Assembly: GCF_000212735.1 (NCBI RefSeq)
Contig: NC_015510.1
Location: 372,001 to 436,000, forward strand
Reading direction: 5' to 3'
Source of the DNA: Haliscomenobacter hydrossis DSM 1100
Lineage (GTDB): Bacteria > Bacteroidota > Bacteroidia > Chitinophagales > Saprospiraceae
Length of the DNA: 64,000 nt
Part shown: positions 31,223-39,260 of the stretch, piece after piece
How positions within the stretch are numbered: the first letter of the stretch is position 1
Layout of the letters: every line of letters starts with the position of its first letter
The notes under the pieces: model-generated
What the model was told of the DNA's origin: nothing
Databases searched by the model: none
The model's input: the letters and a program-made list of their open reading frames with translations, nothing else
Program-made: the position numbers and the translations under genes

Positions 31223-33094
31223 ATGAAAAAGATTGTATTTTTTCTAATCATAATAAACGCCTTGATGGTTCAATCCCTGTCTGGTCAAACGGCCAGTACA
31301 GCGGGCATGAATTATCAAGCCGTAGCACGTGATGTTTTTGGCAAATTATTGGCCAAACAGACCATTGCACTCAAAATTTCCTTTTCTTCAGGTGAAGGAG
31401 AAGCCAAATCACACTATTCTGAAATTCACCAAGTGACCACTGATGAATTGGGCTTGTTCAATCTGGTGATTGGGGAAGGGCAAGATGCTTCTGGTAAACT
31501 GAGTGACATTCCCTGGGCTACCGATCAAATTCGGCTCAATGTTGCCCTGGATGCTGCTGGAGGCCGCGAATTTGCATTGATGGGCAGTTCCGAATTGCAT
31601 TCCGTACCTTATGCATATTATGCTACCACGGCTTCTCAATTGGTGGATGAATCAAGCGCAATCGAGTTGCCAACCGAAAAGAACCAGTCGATTTATTGGC
31701 ATACGGGCGGGAACACCGCTACCCGTCCAGAAACCCACTTTTTGGGTACCCGCGACAACCAGAGCCTGGTGTTTAAAACCAACAATACCACTCGTGTCAT
31801 TCTGACTGCAGGTGGACAAATGCAGGTATACAGTGGAGTTTCTGGTAATGACAGTGATCCAGCAAGCTATCCCATTACCGTGGAAGGTAGCCAGCAAGGG
31901 ATTTATGTCATGGTCAATGAATCCAGAGATGGAGACAACAATTTTTTGACCTTTGCTGATCCTGAAGGAATTTGGGGACGGGTAGAAGGACAAACCATTC
32001 CTGAACTGGAAGCCAGCCAGGAATACAGGACCCAGGTTGCTCTCTTTACCCTCTCTGCCGTTAGTTTGGCAGCGACCTTGGTTGCTACCATTGCCGAAGC
32101 TGCTGGTTTGTATGCCGCCGCAGTAGCCGCAGCAGCTACCCTCATTTTAGCATTTGCTACTCCCGGCTTTACCGCCGCAGCAGTTGCCGTTACAGCAAAC
32201 GGAGTATCCATAGGGGTAGAAGCAGCTGCTCTTGCTACAGAGTGGGCAACCTGGGAAAGTAACATCAAAGGAAATATTGGCGTAACGTATCAATCCGGTG
32301 CGGGTGACTATGCCGAGTGGTTGCAGCGTGGAAAAGATGAACCAGACATGCACTTCGGTGAAATCGTCGGGGTATCTGGTGGAAAAATTTCGCTCAACAC
32401 CAACAATGCCCAGCACTACATGGTGGTCTCCAGGCGTCCAATAGTTTTGGGAAATGCCCCTCAGCCCGACCGGGAACATTTGTATGAAAAGGTAGCTTTT
32501 ATGGGACAAGTGCCCGTTAAAGTAGTGGGCAAGGTAGATGTTGGTGATTACATCATCCCTTCTGGCAACAATGATGGCTTAGGTGTAGCGGTCAAGCCTA
32601 GCCAAATGATGATTTCGGATTATGCCAAAGTGGTAGGCGTGGCTTGGGAAGCGGCCAAAGAAGCTCCTTTGAACTATGTCAATATTGGAGTAGGACTTAC
32701 GACCAATGACCTCGCACCAAAAGTGGAGGATCTTTCGCATAAGGTAGACAACATCATTGCTTATCTGGAAGGCAAAGCGCCATTGCGTTCAAGTACCGCT
32801 AAAGCTGTAAATCCAGTAGCGGCACCAGCAGCCCAACCTGCGTCAGCCAAGATGGTCACAGATGAAGAGTTTGATCAGTTTCTGGATAAAAATGCCGATT
32901 TGGTCAACCAAATCTATGCACAAACCAAACAGGAGCTACTCCGGCAAGGAAGTGATCTATCGAATTACCCTGAACTCCAGGCCATGTTTGATGATCCGAT
33001 TCCAGCCATTAAAAAAATGCGACGGGATCCACAACTCGTTAGTCAGTGGGCCATGGTTGACAAAAAAATTCAAAAAGAATTGAAGAAAAAATAA
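31223..33094 (+). CDS. Tail-fibre-like surface protein with peptidase G2-like C-terminal region, paralogue 2
   Basis: A 623-residue paralogue of the preceding protein with the same order of parts: signal peptide (IVFFLIIINALMVQSLSGQ), GMNYQAVARDVFGKLLAK module, HFLGTRDNQSLVFKTNNTTRVIL middle, a ~75-residue Ala-rich hydrophobic segment (about residues 271-347), TEWATWESN, a G2-like region (GAGDYAEWLQR, HFGEIVGVSGG, FMGQVPVKVVGKVDVGDYIIPSG) and a helical, Lys-rich C-terminus. The hydrophobic segment is longer than in paralogue 1 and poorly matched to it, while its flanks (GIWGRVEGQTIPELEAS and WATWES) are nearly identical. This points to tandem duplication with fast drift of the hydrophobic insert. 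A strong hairpin terminator follows, closing the surface-gene cluster. Confidence 0.75.
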   Translation: MKKIVFFLIIINALMVQSLSGQTASTAGMNYQAVARDVFGKLLAKQTIALKISFSSGEGEAKSHYSEIHQVTTDELGLFNLVIGEGQDASGKLSDIPWATDQIRLNVALDAAGGREFALMGSSELHSVPYAYYATTASQLVDESSAIELPTEKNQSIYWHTGGNTATRPETHFLGTRDNQSLVFKTNNTTRVILTAGGQMQVYSGVSGNDSDPASYPITVEGSQQGIYVMVNESRDGDNNFLTFADPEGIWGRVEGQTIPELEASQEYRTQVALFTLSAVSLAATLVATIAEAAGLYAAAVAAAATLILAFATPGFTAAAVAVTANGVSIGVEAAALATEWATWESNIKGNIGVTYQSGAGDYAEWLQRGKDEPDMHFGEIVGVSGGKISLNTNNAQHYMVVSRRPIVLGNAPQPDREHLYEKVAFMGQVPVKVVGKVDVGDYIIPSGNNDGLGVAVKPSQMMISDYAKVVGVAWEAAKEAPLNYVNIGVGLTTNDLAPKVEDLSHKVDNIIAYLEGKAPLRSSTAKAVNPVAAPAAQPASAKMVTDEEFDQFLDKNADLVNQIYAQTKQELLRQGSDLSNYPELQAMFDDPIPAIKKMRRDPQLVSQWAMVDKKIQKELKKK

Positions 33095-33114
33095 TTTCTT
33101 CCATGATAGAGTTT

Positions 33115-33152
33115 AAAAAAGCCATTCAGCAGCATTGCTGAATGGCTTTTTT
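33115..33152 (+). terminator. Rho-independent terminator after the tail-fibre-like gene
   Basis: AGCCATTCAGCA and TGCTGAATGGCT form a perfect 12-base-pair stem with a short loop, preceded by A6 and followed by T6. It is a clean intrinsic terminator and could work in both directions. Confidence 0.9.
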
Positions 33153-33369
33153 AAATTAATGGACAAAAACTTATTCCAAACAAGCTGAGTTCCCCCACAT
33201 TATATTCCGCTTTTCATTTTTTTTCCAAATCAAACTATATTTTCAGTACGCGTTGAAAGTACAAAAACCTGATAATCAGTATTTTGATTTTTTTATTTAG
33301 ACTTCGTACAAATAAAATCTTTACAAACCTTTACTTTATAATACTGTTACTAATTTCGAAATGCTTTGA

Positions 33370-33377
33370 TACTTTTG
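33370..33377 (+). promoter_or_regulatory. Candidate promoter -7 box for the nuo operon
   Basis: TACTTTTG is an exact match to the Bacteroidota -7 consensus TAnnTTTG, 91 bases before the nuoA start. No clear TTTG -33 box lies at the usual distance, so this rests on the -7 match and its position. Confidence 0.45.
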
Positions 33378-33468
33378 CCTTTGAAATTCCCATTGACATA
33401 GTTTTGACAAGCACAATGTACCTTGCATGCTTATTGCAGCAAGCAGGAATGACCAAAACGGACAGATT

Positions 33469-33843
33469 ATGGAGAGTAAGTTTGATTACCTGGCAATTTT
33501 GATTCAACTGGCAGTAGCCCTCGGGTTTGTGGTGACCACCATGATCGTCACCCACCTCCTCGGCCCAAAACGGCATTCTGCCCAAAAAGCCGAAGCTTTT
33601 GAGTGTGGGATCGAATCGGTAGGCAACGCACGTTTGCCTTTTTCCATTAAATACTTTCTGACCGCGATCCTTTTTGTACTATTTGATGTTGAAGTCATCT
33701 TCTTTTATCCCTGGGCCGTCAATTTTAAGGAGCTGGGAAGCTCGGGCTACCTCAAAATGTTGCTTTTCATTGCCCCTCTCTTCCTGGGATACCTTTATAT
33801 CCTGAAAAAAGGAGCACTGAACTGGGAAAAAGGGCAGATATAA
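33469..33843 (+). CDS. nuoA: NADH-quinone oxidoreductase subunit A
   Basis: A 124-residue membrane subunit of complex I, first gene of a 14-gene operon. It has three transmembrane helices (ILIQLAVALGFVVTTMIVTHLL; FLTAILFVLFDVEVIFFYPWAV; MLLFIAPLFLGYLYIL). The conserved loop before helix 2 is present (KAEAFECGIESVGNARLPFSIKYF), with the Cys and Glu of the quinone-gating region, as is the FDVEVIFFYPWA signature. I chose ATG 33469 (MESKFDYLA) over the longer frame from 33427, which has no family character. A 69-base gap with a repetitive CTCATAA tract separates it from nuoB. Confidence 0.95.
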   Translation: MESKFDYLAILIQLAVALGFVVTTMIVTHLLGPKRHSAQKAEAFECGIESVGNARLPFSIKYFLTAILFVLFDVEVIFFYPWAVNFKELGSSGYLKMLLFIAPLFLGYLYILKKGALNWEKGQI

Positions 33844-33880
33844 TCCCGATCTTTAAAACAAGTAGAGTCATGGGTGTCAT

Positions 33881-33905
33881 AGCTCATAACTCATAACTCA
33901 TAACT
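33881..33905 (+). repeat. CTCATAA tandem tract between nuoA and nuoB
   Basis: Three copies of CTCATAA in tandem, ending AACT, lie seven bases before the nuoB start. Only one arm of what would be an inverted pair is present. Such a tract just ahead of a start codon may affect translation, but this is not shown. Confidence 0.6.
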
Positions 33906-33912
33906 AAAAAAC

Positions 33913-34452
33913 ATGGCTGTTAAACTGGTTGAAAGTCCCGAAGGTCATACTGGACAAGGTTTTTTTGCCACTTCATTTGATAAAGCCATTGGTCTGGCCC
34001 GTGCCAATTCCATCTGGCCACTTCCTTTTGCTACCTCATGCTGTGGAATCGAATTTATGGCCACCATGGGGGCTCATTACGATTTGGCTCGTTTTGGTTC
34101 CGAACGCCTTAGCTTTTCTCCGCGTCAGGCTGACCTGTTGATGGTGATGGGCACCATTGCCAAAAAAATGGGCCCCGTACTCAAACAGGTTTACCTCCAA
34201 ATGGCTGAACCCCGTTGGGTACTTTCCGTTGGCGCTTGTGCCTGCTCGGGAGGTATTTTTGATACGTATAGTGTACTACAAGGCATTGACAAGGTCATTC
34301 CGGTTGACGTATATGTACCCGGCTGCCCTCCTACCCCTGAAGCAATCATCGATGGCGTAATGAAAATTCAGGAACTGGTCAAAAACGAATCGCTGCGCCG
34401 CCGCAACAGCGATGAGTATACCCAACTGCTGGCTTCTTACGGAATTGATTAA
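33913..34452 (+). CDS. nuoB: NADH-quinone oxidoreductase subunit B
   Basis: A 179-residue subunit that holds cluster N2, the last iron-sulphur centre before quinone. The four cysteine ligands are visible: the CC pair in SCCGIEFM, the Cys in SVGACACSGG and the Cys in YVPGCPPTPEA. Other landmarks are SIWPLPFATSCC, DLARFGSERL and DLLMVMGTI. It is a peripheral-arm protein bound to NuoC/D and NuoI. It is of normal length, with an N-terminal extension of about 30 residues before SIWPL. The gene is followed after 12 bases by nuoC. Confidence 0.96.
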   Translation: MAVKLVESPEGHTGQGFFATSFDKAIGLARANSIWPLPFATSCCGIEFMATMGAHYDLARFGSERLSFSPRQADLLMVMGTIAKKMGPVLKQVYLQMAEPRWVLSVGACACSGGIFDTYSVLQGIDKVIPVDVYVPGCPPTPEAIIDGVMKIQELVKNESLRRRNSDEYTQLLASYGID

Positions 34453-34464
34453 TCGTTGCGCATT

Positions 34465-34977
34465 ATGACTGCTACCGATATTACCCACGAATACATCGTG
34501 GAAAAGCTTTCAACACAATTTCCGGGGAAAATACTTTCCCAAGAGGAGCCCTACGGGTTGTTGTCGCTGAATGTTCCCCGCGAAAATGCCATTGAGATCA
34601 TCAAATGGCTCAAGGAAGATACCGAGCTTCAATTCATTTTTATGACGGATTTGTGCGGTGTACATTTCCCTGAACAAACGGGGTTTGAACTCGGGGTGAT
34701 CTATCATTTGCATAGTTTGATCCACAACATTCGTTTGCGTCTGCGTACTTTTTTTCCCGCCAATGATCCGGTGGTACCTACGGCTACTACCGTTTTTCGT
34801 GCGGCGAATTGGATGGAGCGAGAAACTTTCGATTTTTTTGGCATTCGTTTCAGCGGGCATCCCGATCTGCGCCGCATCCTGAATGTTGACGACATGACTT
34901 ATCATCCCTTGTTGAAGCAGTATCCGCTCGAAGATGATACCCGCACCGACAAGGAAGACAAATACTTTGGCCGCTGA
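34465..34977 (+). CDS. nuoC: NADH-quinone oxidoreductase subunit C
   Basis: A 170-residue peripheral-arm subunit (30-kDa type) of complex I, separate from NuoD as in most Bacteroidota. Family motifs are FIFMTDLCGVHFPE, GVIYHLHSLIHNIRLRLRTFF, TVFRAANWMERETFDFFGIRFSGHPDLRRIL (the 30-kDa signature around ERExxDxxGI), and a C-terminal PLLKQYPLEDD. I chose ATG 34465 over the upstream TTG. Its TGA stop overlaps the nuoD ATG (TGATG), so the two are probably translationally coupled. Confidence 0.95.
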   Translation: MTATDITHEYIVEKLSTQFPGKILSQEEPYGLLSLNVPRENAIEIIKWLKEDTELQFIFMTDLCGVHFPEQTGFELGVIYHLHSLIHNIRLRLRTFFPANDPVVPTATTVFRAANWMERETFDFFGIRFSGHPDLRRILNVDDMTYHPLLKQYPLEDDTRTDKEDKYFGR

Positions 34978-36191
34978 TGGATACCTTGCAAACCACTCCA
35001 CCTGGAGCCCAAGAGGAAAAGCAATACAACACCCTCAACCTTGGGCCTACCCACCCGGCCACGCACGGCATCTTTCAGAATGTGCTGCAGATGGACGGCG
35101 AATTCATTGTATCCGGTGAAGCCACCATTGGCTACATTCACCGGGCCTTTGAAAAATTGGCAGAACACCGGCCTTATTACCAGATAACCCCCATTACCGA
35201 CCGACTCAATTATTGCTCCTCCCCCATCAACAACATTGGGTGGCACTTAACCGTAGAAAAACTGTTGGGGGTACAAACGCCCAAACGGGTGGATTACATG
35301 CGGGTAATGATTATGGAGTTGGCCCGCATCACCGACCACTTGATCTGCAATAGTGTGATTGGCGTAGATACCGGAGCTTTGACGGGTTTTGTATACGTGT
35401 TCCAACAGCGGGAGCATGTTTATGAAATTTATGAGCAAATCTGTGGCTCTCGCCTCACCACCAATATTGGCCGCATCGGCGGGTTTGAGCGCGATTTCGA
35501 CGACAACGTGATGCGCCGCATCCGCAAATTTCTGGATGAATTTCCCAAGGTCTGGAAAGAATTCGAAGGTTTGTTGGCCCGCAACCGAATCTTTATGGAC
35601 CGCACCATCGGGGTGGGTGGCATCGATGCCATGGAAGCCCTCGATTATGGTTTTACTGGTCCTAACCTCCGTGCTGCCGGAATTGATTATGATGTGCGGG
35701 TAATGAATCCATATTCTTCCTATCAAGATTTTGATTTCACCATCCCCATTGGCCAATCCGGCGATGTTTATGATCGTTTTTGCGTACGCAATGAAGAAAT
35801 CTGGCAGAGTTTGAGTATCCTTGAACAAGCTTACGCCAAACTGATGGCGATGCCACAAGGTGAATATTTCGCCCCGGTACCCGAGTTTTATCTTCCGCCC
35901 AAGCAAGATGTGTACACCAAAATGGAGGCCTTGATTTGGCACTTCAAAATTGTCATGGGTGAAGTCGAAATCCCCAAAGGTGAAGTGTACCATGCCGTAG
36001 AAGGTGGAAACGGAGAATTGGGTTTTTACCTGATCAGCGATGGTGGCCGACAACCCTATCGCCTGCATTTCCGCCGCCCTTGTTTCATTTATTACCAAGC
36101 CTACCCTGAAATGATCAAAGGGTCTATGCTATCCGACGCCATTTTGACGATGAGTAGCATGAACGTGATTGCGGGGGAATTGGACGCGTAA
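34977..36191 (+). CDS. nuoD: NADH-quinone oxidoreductase subunit D
   Basis: A 404-residue 49-kDa-type subunit that lines the quinone-binding pocket with NuoB. Characteristic stretches are LGPTHPATHGI with the quinone-site His region, EATIGYIHRAFEKLAEHRPYYQ, TDRLNYCSSP, MVMELARITDHLI, TTNIGRIGGFERDF, GPNLRAAGIDYDVR and the C-terminal PKGEVYHAVEGGNGELGFYLISDGGRQPYRLHFRRPCF. Its length is normal. It is coupled to nuoC by a TGATG overlap. A GGTTCGA-family inverted repeat follows directly after the TAA stop. Confidence 0.96.
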   Translation: MDTLQTTPPGAQEEKQYNTLNLGPTHPATHGIFQNVLQMDGEFIVSGEATIGYIHRAFEKLAEHRPYYQITPITDRLNYCSSPINNIGWHLTVEKLLGVQTPKRVDYMRVMIMELARITDHLICNSVIGVDTGALTGFVYVFQQREHVYEIYEQICGSRLTTNIGRIGGFERDFDDNVMRRIRKFLDEFPKVWKEFEGLLARNRIFMDRTIGVGGIDAMEALDYGFTGPNLRAAGIDYDVRVMNPYSSYQDFDFTIPIGQSGDVYDRFCVRNEEIWQSLSILEQAYAKLMAMPQGEYFAPVPEFYLPPKQDVYTKMEALIWHFKIVMGEVEIPKGEVYHAVEGGNGELGFYLISDGGRQPYRLHFRRPCFIYYQAYPEMIKGSMLSDAILTMSSMNVIAGELDA

Positions 36192-36192
36192 A

Positions 36193-36267
36193 AGGGTTCG
36201 AGGGTTCGGAGTTCAAGGGTTCGGGGGTTGTCCTCCGAACCCTCGAACTCCAAACCTTCGAACCCCA
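36193..36267. repeat. Inverted repeat, GGTTCGA family, between nuoD and nuoE
   Basis: The left arm (36193-36229) is made of GGGTTCGAGG, GGAGTTC and GGGTTCGGGGG units. The right arm (36231-36267), reading CCTCCGAACCCTCGAACTCC and CGAACCCC, is its near complement. Almost no loop separates the arms. It occupies the whole nuoD-nuoE gap and would form a long imperfect stem in the operon mRNA. Confidence 0.8.
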
Positions 36268-36278
36268 AATATAAAAAT

Positions 36279-36788
36279 ATGATCGAGACTACAAACATAA
36301 CTTTCTCCCCCGAACGGCTTGCCGAAGTGCAAACCCTGCTCAAGCGGTATCCGGAGGGAAAGCAGAAGTCAGCCATTCTGCCCATTTTGCATTTGGCCCA
36401 AAAAGATTTTGGCTGGATCAGTGTAGAGGTGATGGACTATGTTGCTGAGTTACTCGATATTCAGCACATTGAAGTGTACGAAGTGGCTACATTTTATACC
36501 ATGTTCCACCTCAAGCCGGTTGGTAAAAACGTGCTGGAAGTATGCCGTACCGGGCCTTGTATGCTGGTTGGCTCCGACAACATCGTCAAATACCTGGAGC
36601 AGAAGTTGAGTATTCAGGACGGTGAAACCACCCCTGATGGTTTATTCACCATCAAAACGGTTGAATGTTTGGGTGCCTGCGGTTATGGTCCGATGATGCA
36701 GGTAGGTGAAAAATACCACGAGTTTTTATCGGAAGAACGGATCGATCAATTGTTAGAAGGGTTCAGACAAAATGCCACACAGCCATGA
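36279..36788 (+). CDS. nuoE: NADH-quinone oxidoreductase subunit E
   Basis: A 169-residue 24-kDa-type subunit of the NADH dehydrogenase module. The C-terminal thioredoxin-like domain binds the [2Fe-2S] cluster N1a through Cys pairs in VCRTGPCMLVG and ECLGACGYGP. The N-terminal helical domain has AILPILHLAQKDFGWISVEVMDYVAELLDI and the EVATFYTMFHLKPVGKN signature. I chose ATG 36279 (MIETTN) because the longer frame is encoded by the inverted repeat upstream. It overlaps nuoF by four bases (ATGA). Confidence 0.95.
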   Translation: MIETTNITFSPERLAEVQTLLKRYPEGKQKSAILPILHLAQKDFGWISVEVMDYVAELLDIQHIEVYEVATFYTMFHLKPVGKNVLEVCRTGPCMLVGSDNIVKYLEQKLSIQDGETTPDGLFTIKTVECLGACGYGPMMQVGEKYHEFLSEERIDQLLEGFRQNATQP

Positions 36789-38143
36789 GTAGGTTGAAAA
36801 TATTGACCGAGCACATCGATAAGCCAGAGATTACCGGGATCGAAGGATACATCAAACACGGAGGTTACCGTGCGGTAGAAAAAGCACTGAAAAAAATGCA
36901 GCCGGACGAAGTCACTGAAGAGGTGAAAAAATCTGGCTTGCGTGGCCGGGGTGGCGCTGGCTTCCCTACCGGGATGAAATGGAGTTTTATCTTTAAAGGC
37001 AATGACAAACCGCGCTACCTCCTCTGCAACGCGGATGAATCGGAACCGGGTACCTTTAAAGACCGGCTTTTGATGGAAAAAATTCCCCACCTGTTGATCG
37101 AGGGAATGATTGCTTCCAGTTTTGCACTGGGGGTAAAAACAGCCTACATCTACATCCGTGGCGAGTACATGTACATCCTGCACATTTTGCAAAAAGCCAT
37201 TGATGAGGCTTATGCCAAAGGATACTTGGGTGAAAACATCCTGGGGACGACCTATTCGCTAGATTTGCACGTACACCCCGGTGGTGGTGCTTATATCTGT
37301 GGCGAGGAAACTGCCCTGATTGAATCGCTGGAAGGCAAACGGGGGAATCCGAGAATCAAACCTCCTTTCCCGGCAGTAGAAGGATTGTGGGGTTGCCCAA
37401 CCATCGTCAACAACGTTGAAACCATATGTAAGGTCCCCTTCATCATCAATGAAGGCGGAGAAACTTACGCCAATATCGGCATTGGAGCCAGTACGGGTAC
37501 AAAGTTGATCTCGGCTTGTGGCAACATCAACAAGCCTGGCGTGTATGAAATTGAGTTGGGTGTTCCCGTAGAGGAGTTCATCTATTCTGACGAATATTGC
37601 GGGGGGATCAAAGGAGGCAAACAACTCAAGGCCTTGGTGCCCGGAGGATCGTCTGTCCCTATTTTACCCAATCGGCTCATTACCAAAACCGCCAAGGGGG
37701 AACCCCGCCTGATGAGCTACGAATCGCTGTCCGATGGAGGTTTCCCCACGGGTAGTATGTTGGGTTCCGGAGGATTCATCGTTTTTGATGAAGACCAGTG
37801 CATCGTGCGCAATACCTGGAATTTTTCCCGTTTTTACCACCACGAATCCTGCGGCCAATGTAGCCCTTGCCGCGAAGGTACGGGCTGGATGGAGAAAATT
37901 CTGCACCGGATGGAATACGGCCACGGCAGAATGGAAGACATCGATCTGCTGTGGGATGTACAAAGAAAAATTGAAGGAAACACCATTTGCCCGTTTGGGG
38001 ACGCTTCGGCCTGGCCCGTTGCTGCCGCGATTCGCCATTTCCGCGATGAGTTCGAGTGGCACGTGCTTCATCCCGCAGAGGCTACCCGACGCAATTATGG
38101 GATGGGGCGCTCCGCTGAACCGATTGAACAGGTAACCGCGTAG
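36785..38143 (+). CDS. nuoF: NADH-quinone oxidoreductase subunit F
   Basis: A 452-residue 51-kDa-type subunit, the NADH- and FMN-binding entry point of complex I. Motifs: the NADH/FMN loop GLRGRGGAGFPTGMKW, CNADESEPGTFKDR, the FMN region VHPGGGAYICGEETALIESLEGKRGNPRIKPPFPA, and the [4Fe-4S] N3 ligands SCGQCSPCREGT plus the later Cys in NTICPFGDA. It is of full length. The start overlaps the nuoE stop by four bases. The TAG stop (38141-38143) is part of the left arm of a perfect 27-base inverted repeat. Together with NuoE and NuoG it forms the NADH-oxidising module. Confidence 0.96.
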   Translation: MSRLKILTEHIDKPEITGIEGYIKHGGYRAVEKALKKMQPDEVTEEVKKSGLRGRGGAGFPTGMKWSFIFKGNDKPRYLLCNADESEPGTFKDRLLMEKIPHLLIEGMIASSFALGVKTAYIYIRGEYMYILHILQKAIDEAYAKGYLGENILGTTYSLDLHVHPGGGAYICGEETALIESLEGKRGNPRIKPPFPAVEGLWGCPTIVNNVETICKVPFIINEGGETYANIGIGASTGTKLISACGNINKPGVYEIELGVPVEEFIYSDEYCGGIKGGKQLKALVPGGSSVPILPNRLITKTAKGEPRLMSYESLSDGGFPTGSMLGSGGFIVFDEDQCIVRNTWNFSRFYHHESCGQCSPCREGTGWMEKILHRMEYGHGRMEDIDLLWDVQRKIEGNTICPFGDASAWPVAAAIRHFRDEFEWHVLHPAEATRRNYGMGRSAEPIEQVTA

Positions 38144-38200
38144 GGGCAACCCTGTGTGGTTGCCCTCTGGTAAGGGCAACCACACAGGGTTGCCCCTACG
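38139..38200. repeat. Perfect 27-base inverted repeat (GTAGGGGCAACC family) after nuoF
   Basis: The arms 38139-38165 and 38174-38200 are exact complements, with an eight-base loop. The left arm reads CGTAGGGGCAACCCTGTGTG onward and contains the nuoF TAG stop. There is no T-run after the stem, so termination is not implied. It lies inside the nuo operon. Confidence 0.85.
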
Positions 38201-38207
38201 ATCTTGC

Positions 38208-38294
38208 CAACCCACGGGAATCCCACGATTTAAATCGTGGGTTGCATCCGTGGGAGGCCATATAAAAACATAGCCCACGAGTTTAGTCGTGGGG
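38208..38294. repeat. CCCACGA-family palindrome cluster before nuoG
   Basis: Two palindromes lie side by side: CCCACGATTTAAATCGTGGG (38222-38241) and CCCACGAGTTTAGTCGTGGG (38274-38293). Extra half sites are CCCACGGG before the first and CCGTGGG after it. The motif matches the copy inside the amidase gene. The second palindrome ends about 15 bases before the nuoG start. Confidence 0.8.
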
Positions 38295-38309
38295 AACAAG
38301 CAAAGACCA

Positions 38310-39260
38310 ATGCCAAAGGTAACCATAGACAACATAACCATCGACGTGCCACCCGGTACCACCATCCTGAATGCAGCCAGGATGATTGGAGAAAACGTGC
38401 CACCCGCAATGTGCTACTATTCCAAGTTGAAAGGTAGCGGTGGAAAATGCCGGGTATGTTTGGTAAAAGTGACCAAAACATCGGAACAAAACCCAAGGGG
38501 CATGCCCAAGTTGGTTGCGTCGTGTGTCACCCAAATCGCCGATGGAATGGTGGTGGAAAACATTACCTCTCCAGAAGTAGTGGAGGCACGTAAAGGGGTT
38601 GTAGAATTGTTGTTGATCAATCACCCGCTCGATTGCCCGGTGTGTGATCAGGCTGGTGAATGCCATTTGCAGGATTTGTCCTACGAACACGGGGCTGCCA
38701 CTACCCGCTACGATTTTGGACGCCGAACTTTCAACAAAATTGACATCGGCCCATACATTCAATTGCACATGACCCGCTGCATCCTGTGTTACCGGTGTGT
38801 GTACACTGCTGATCAGCTCACCGATGGGCGGGTGCATGGCATCATCAACCGTGGCGATGCGGCGGAAATCAGCACGTACATCGAAAACATCATCGACAAC
38901 GACTTTTCCGGCAACGTCATCGATGTTTGCCCCGTAGGTGCATTGACCGATCGTACTTTCCGCTTTAAAAGTCGGGTTTGGTTTACCAAGCCCATGAATG
39001 CGCACCGCAATTGTGATAAGTGCAGTGGTAAGGTTACCTTGTGGTTCCAGGGCGAAGAAGTCCTGCGGGTTACGGGTAGAAAAGACCAATACGGTGAAGT
39101 AGAAGAGTTCATTTGCAACACCTGCCGTTTTGAAACGAAGAAAAAATCGGATTGGGTGGTTGAAGGGCATCGTCGAATTGATACACATTCGGTCATTGCC
39201 CAAAATCACTTGCCTTACGAATTGGATGTGGTACATCCACAAATTGAACAAGCGCAATGA
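38310..39260 (+). CDS. nuoG: NADH-quinone oxidoreductase subunit G, short form without molybdopterin-like domain
   Basis: A 316-residue NuoG that keeps only the N-terminal iron-sulphur part. The [2Fe-2S] ligands are in PPAMCYYSKLKGSGGKCRVC and the later SCVTQ. The His-Cys cluster motif is HPLDCPVCDQAGECHLQD. The [4Fe-4S] binding segments are TRCILCYRCV and VIDVCPVGALTD. A further Cys set follows in HRNCDKCSGKV and CNTCRFE. The usual 75-kDa subunit has 650-900 residues with a large molybdopterin-oxidoreductase-like domain, which is absent here without any frameshift or remnant. Short NuoG forms are known in Bacteroidota. ATG 38310 (MPKVTIDN) is preferred over GTG 38289, which lies in a repeat. 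The gene overlaps nuoH by four bases. Confidence 0.93.
   Translation: MPKVTIDNITIDVPPGTTILNAARMIGENVPPAMCYYSKLKGSGGKCRVCLVKVTKTSEQNPRGMPKLVASCVTQIADGMVVENITSPEVVEARKGVVELLLINHPLDCPVCDQAGECHLQDLSYEHGAATTRYDFGRRTFNKIDIGPYIQLHMTRCILCYRCVYTADQLTDGRVHGIINRGDAAEISTYIENIIDNDFSGNVIDVCPVGALTDRTFRFKSRVWFTKPMNAHRNCDKCSGKVTLWFQGEEVLRVTGRKDQYGEVEEFICNTCRFETKKKSDWVVEGHRRIDTHSVIAQNHLPYELDVVHPQIEQAQ

Larger units (their letters stand above)
33095..33468. other. Intergenic region between the surface genes and the nuo operon
   Basis: 374 bases holding a terminator at its left end (33115-33152) and a promoter-like box near its right end (33370-33377). The middle is AT-rich and shows no open reading frame that I would support. 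Confidence 0.5.

Noticed and set aside
29355-33094. Prophage tail-fibre genes
   Set aside because: Both proteins have bacterial signal peptides and no other phage genes, integrase or attachment sites are near.
33881-33905. Simple-sequence phase-variation tract before nuoB
   Set aside because: Three seven-base units outside the coding frame do not show phase variation, and nuoB is a core gene; kept only as a repeat.
35247-36098. 283-codon minus-strand open frame
   Set aside because: It overlaps nuoD completely and encodes no recognisable protein.
38139-38200. Intrinsic terminator after nuoF
   Set aside because: The stem is strong but has no T-run, and nuoG-N continue in the same operon.
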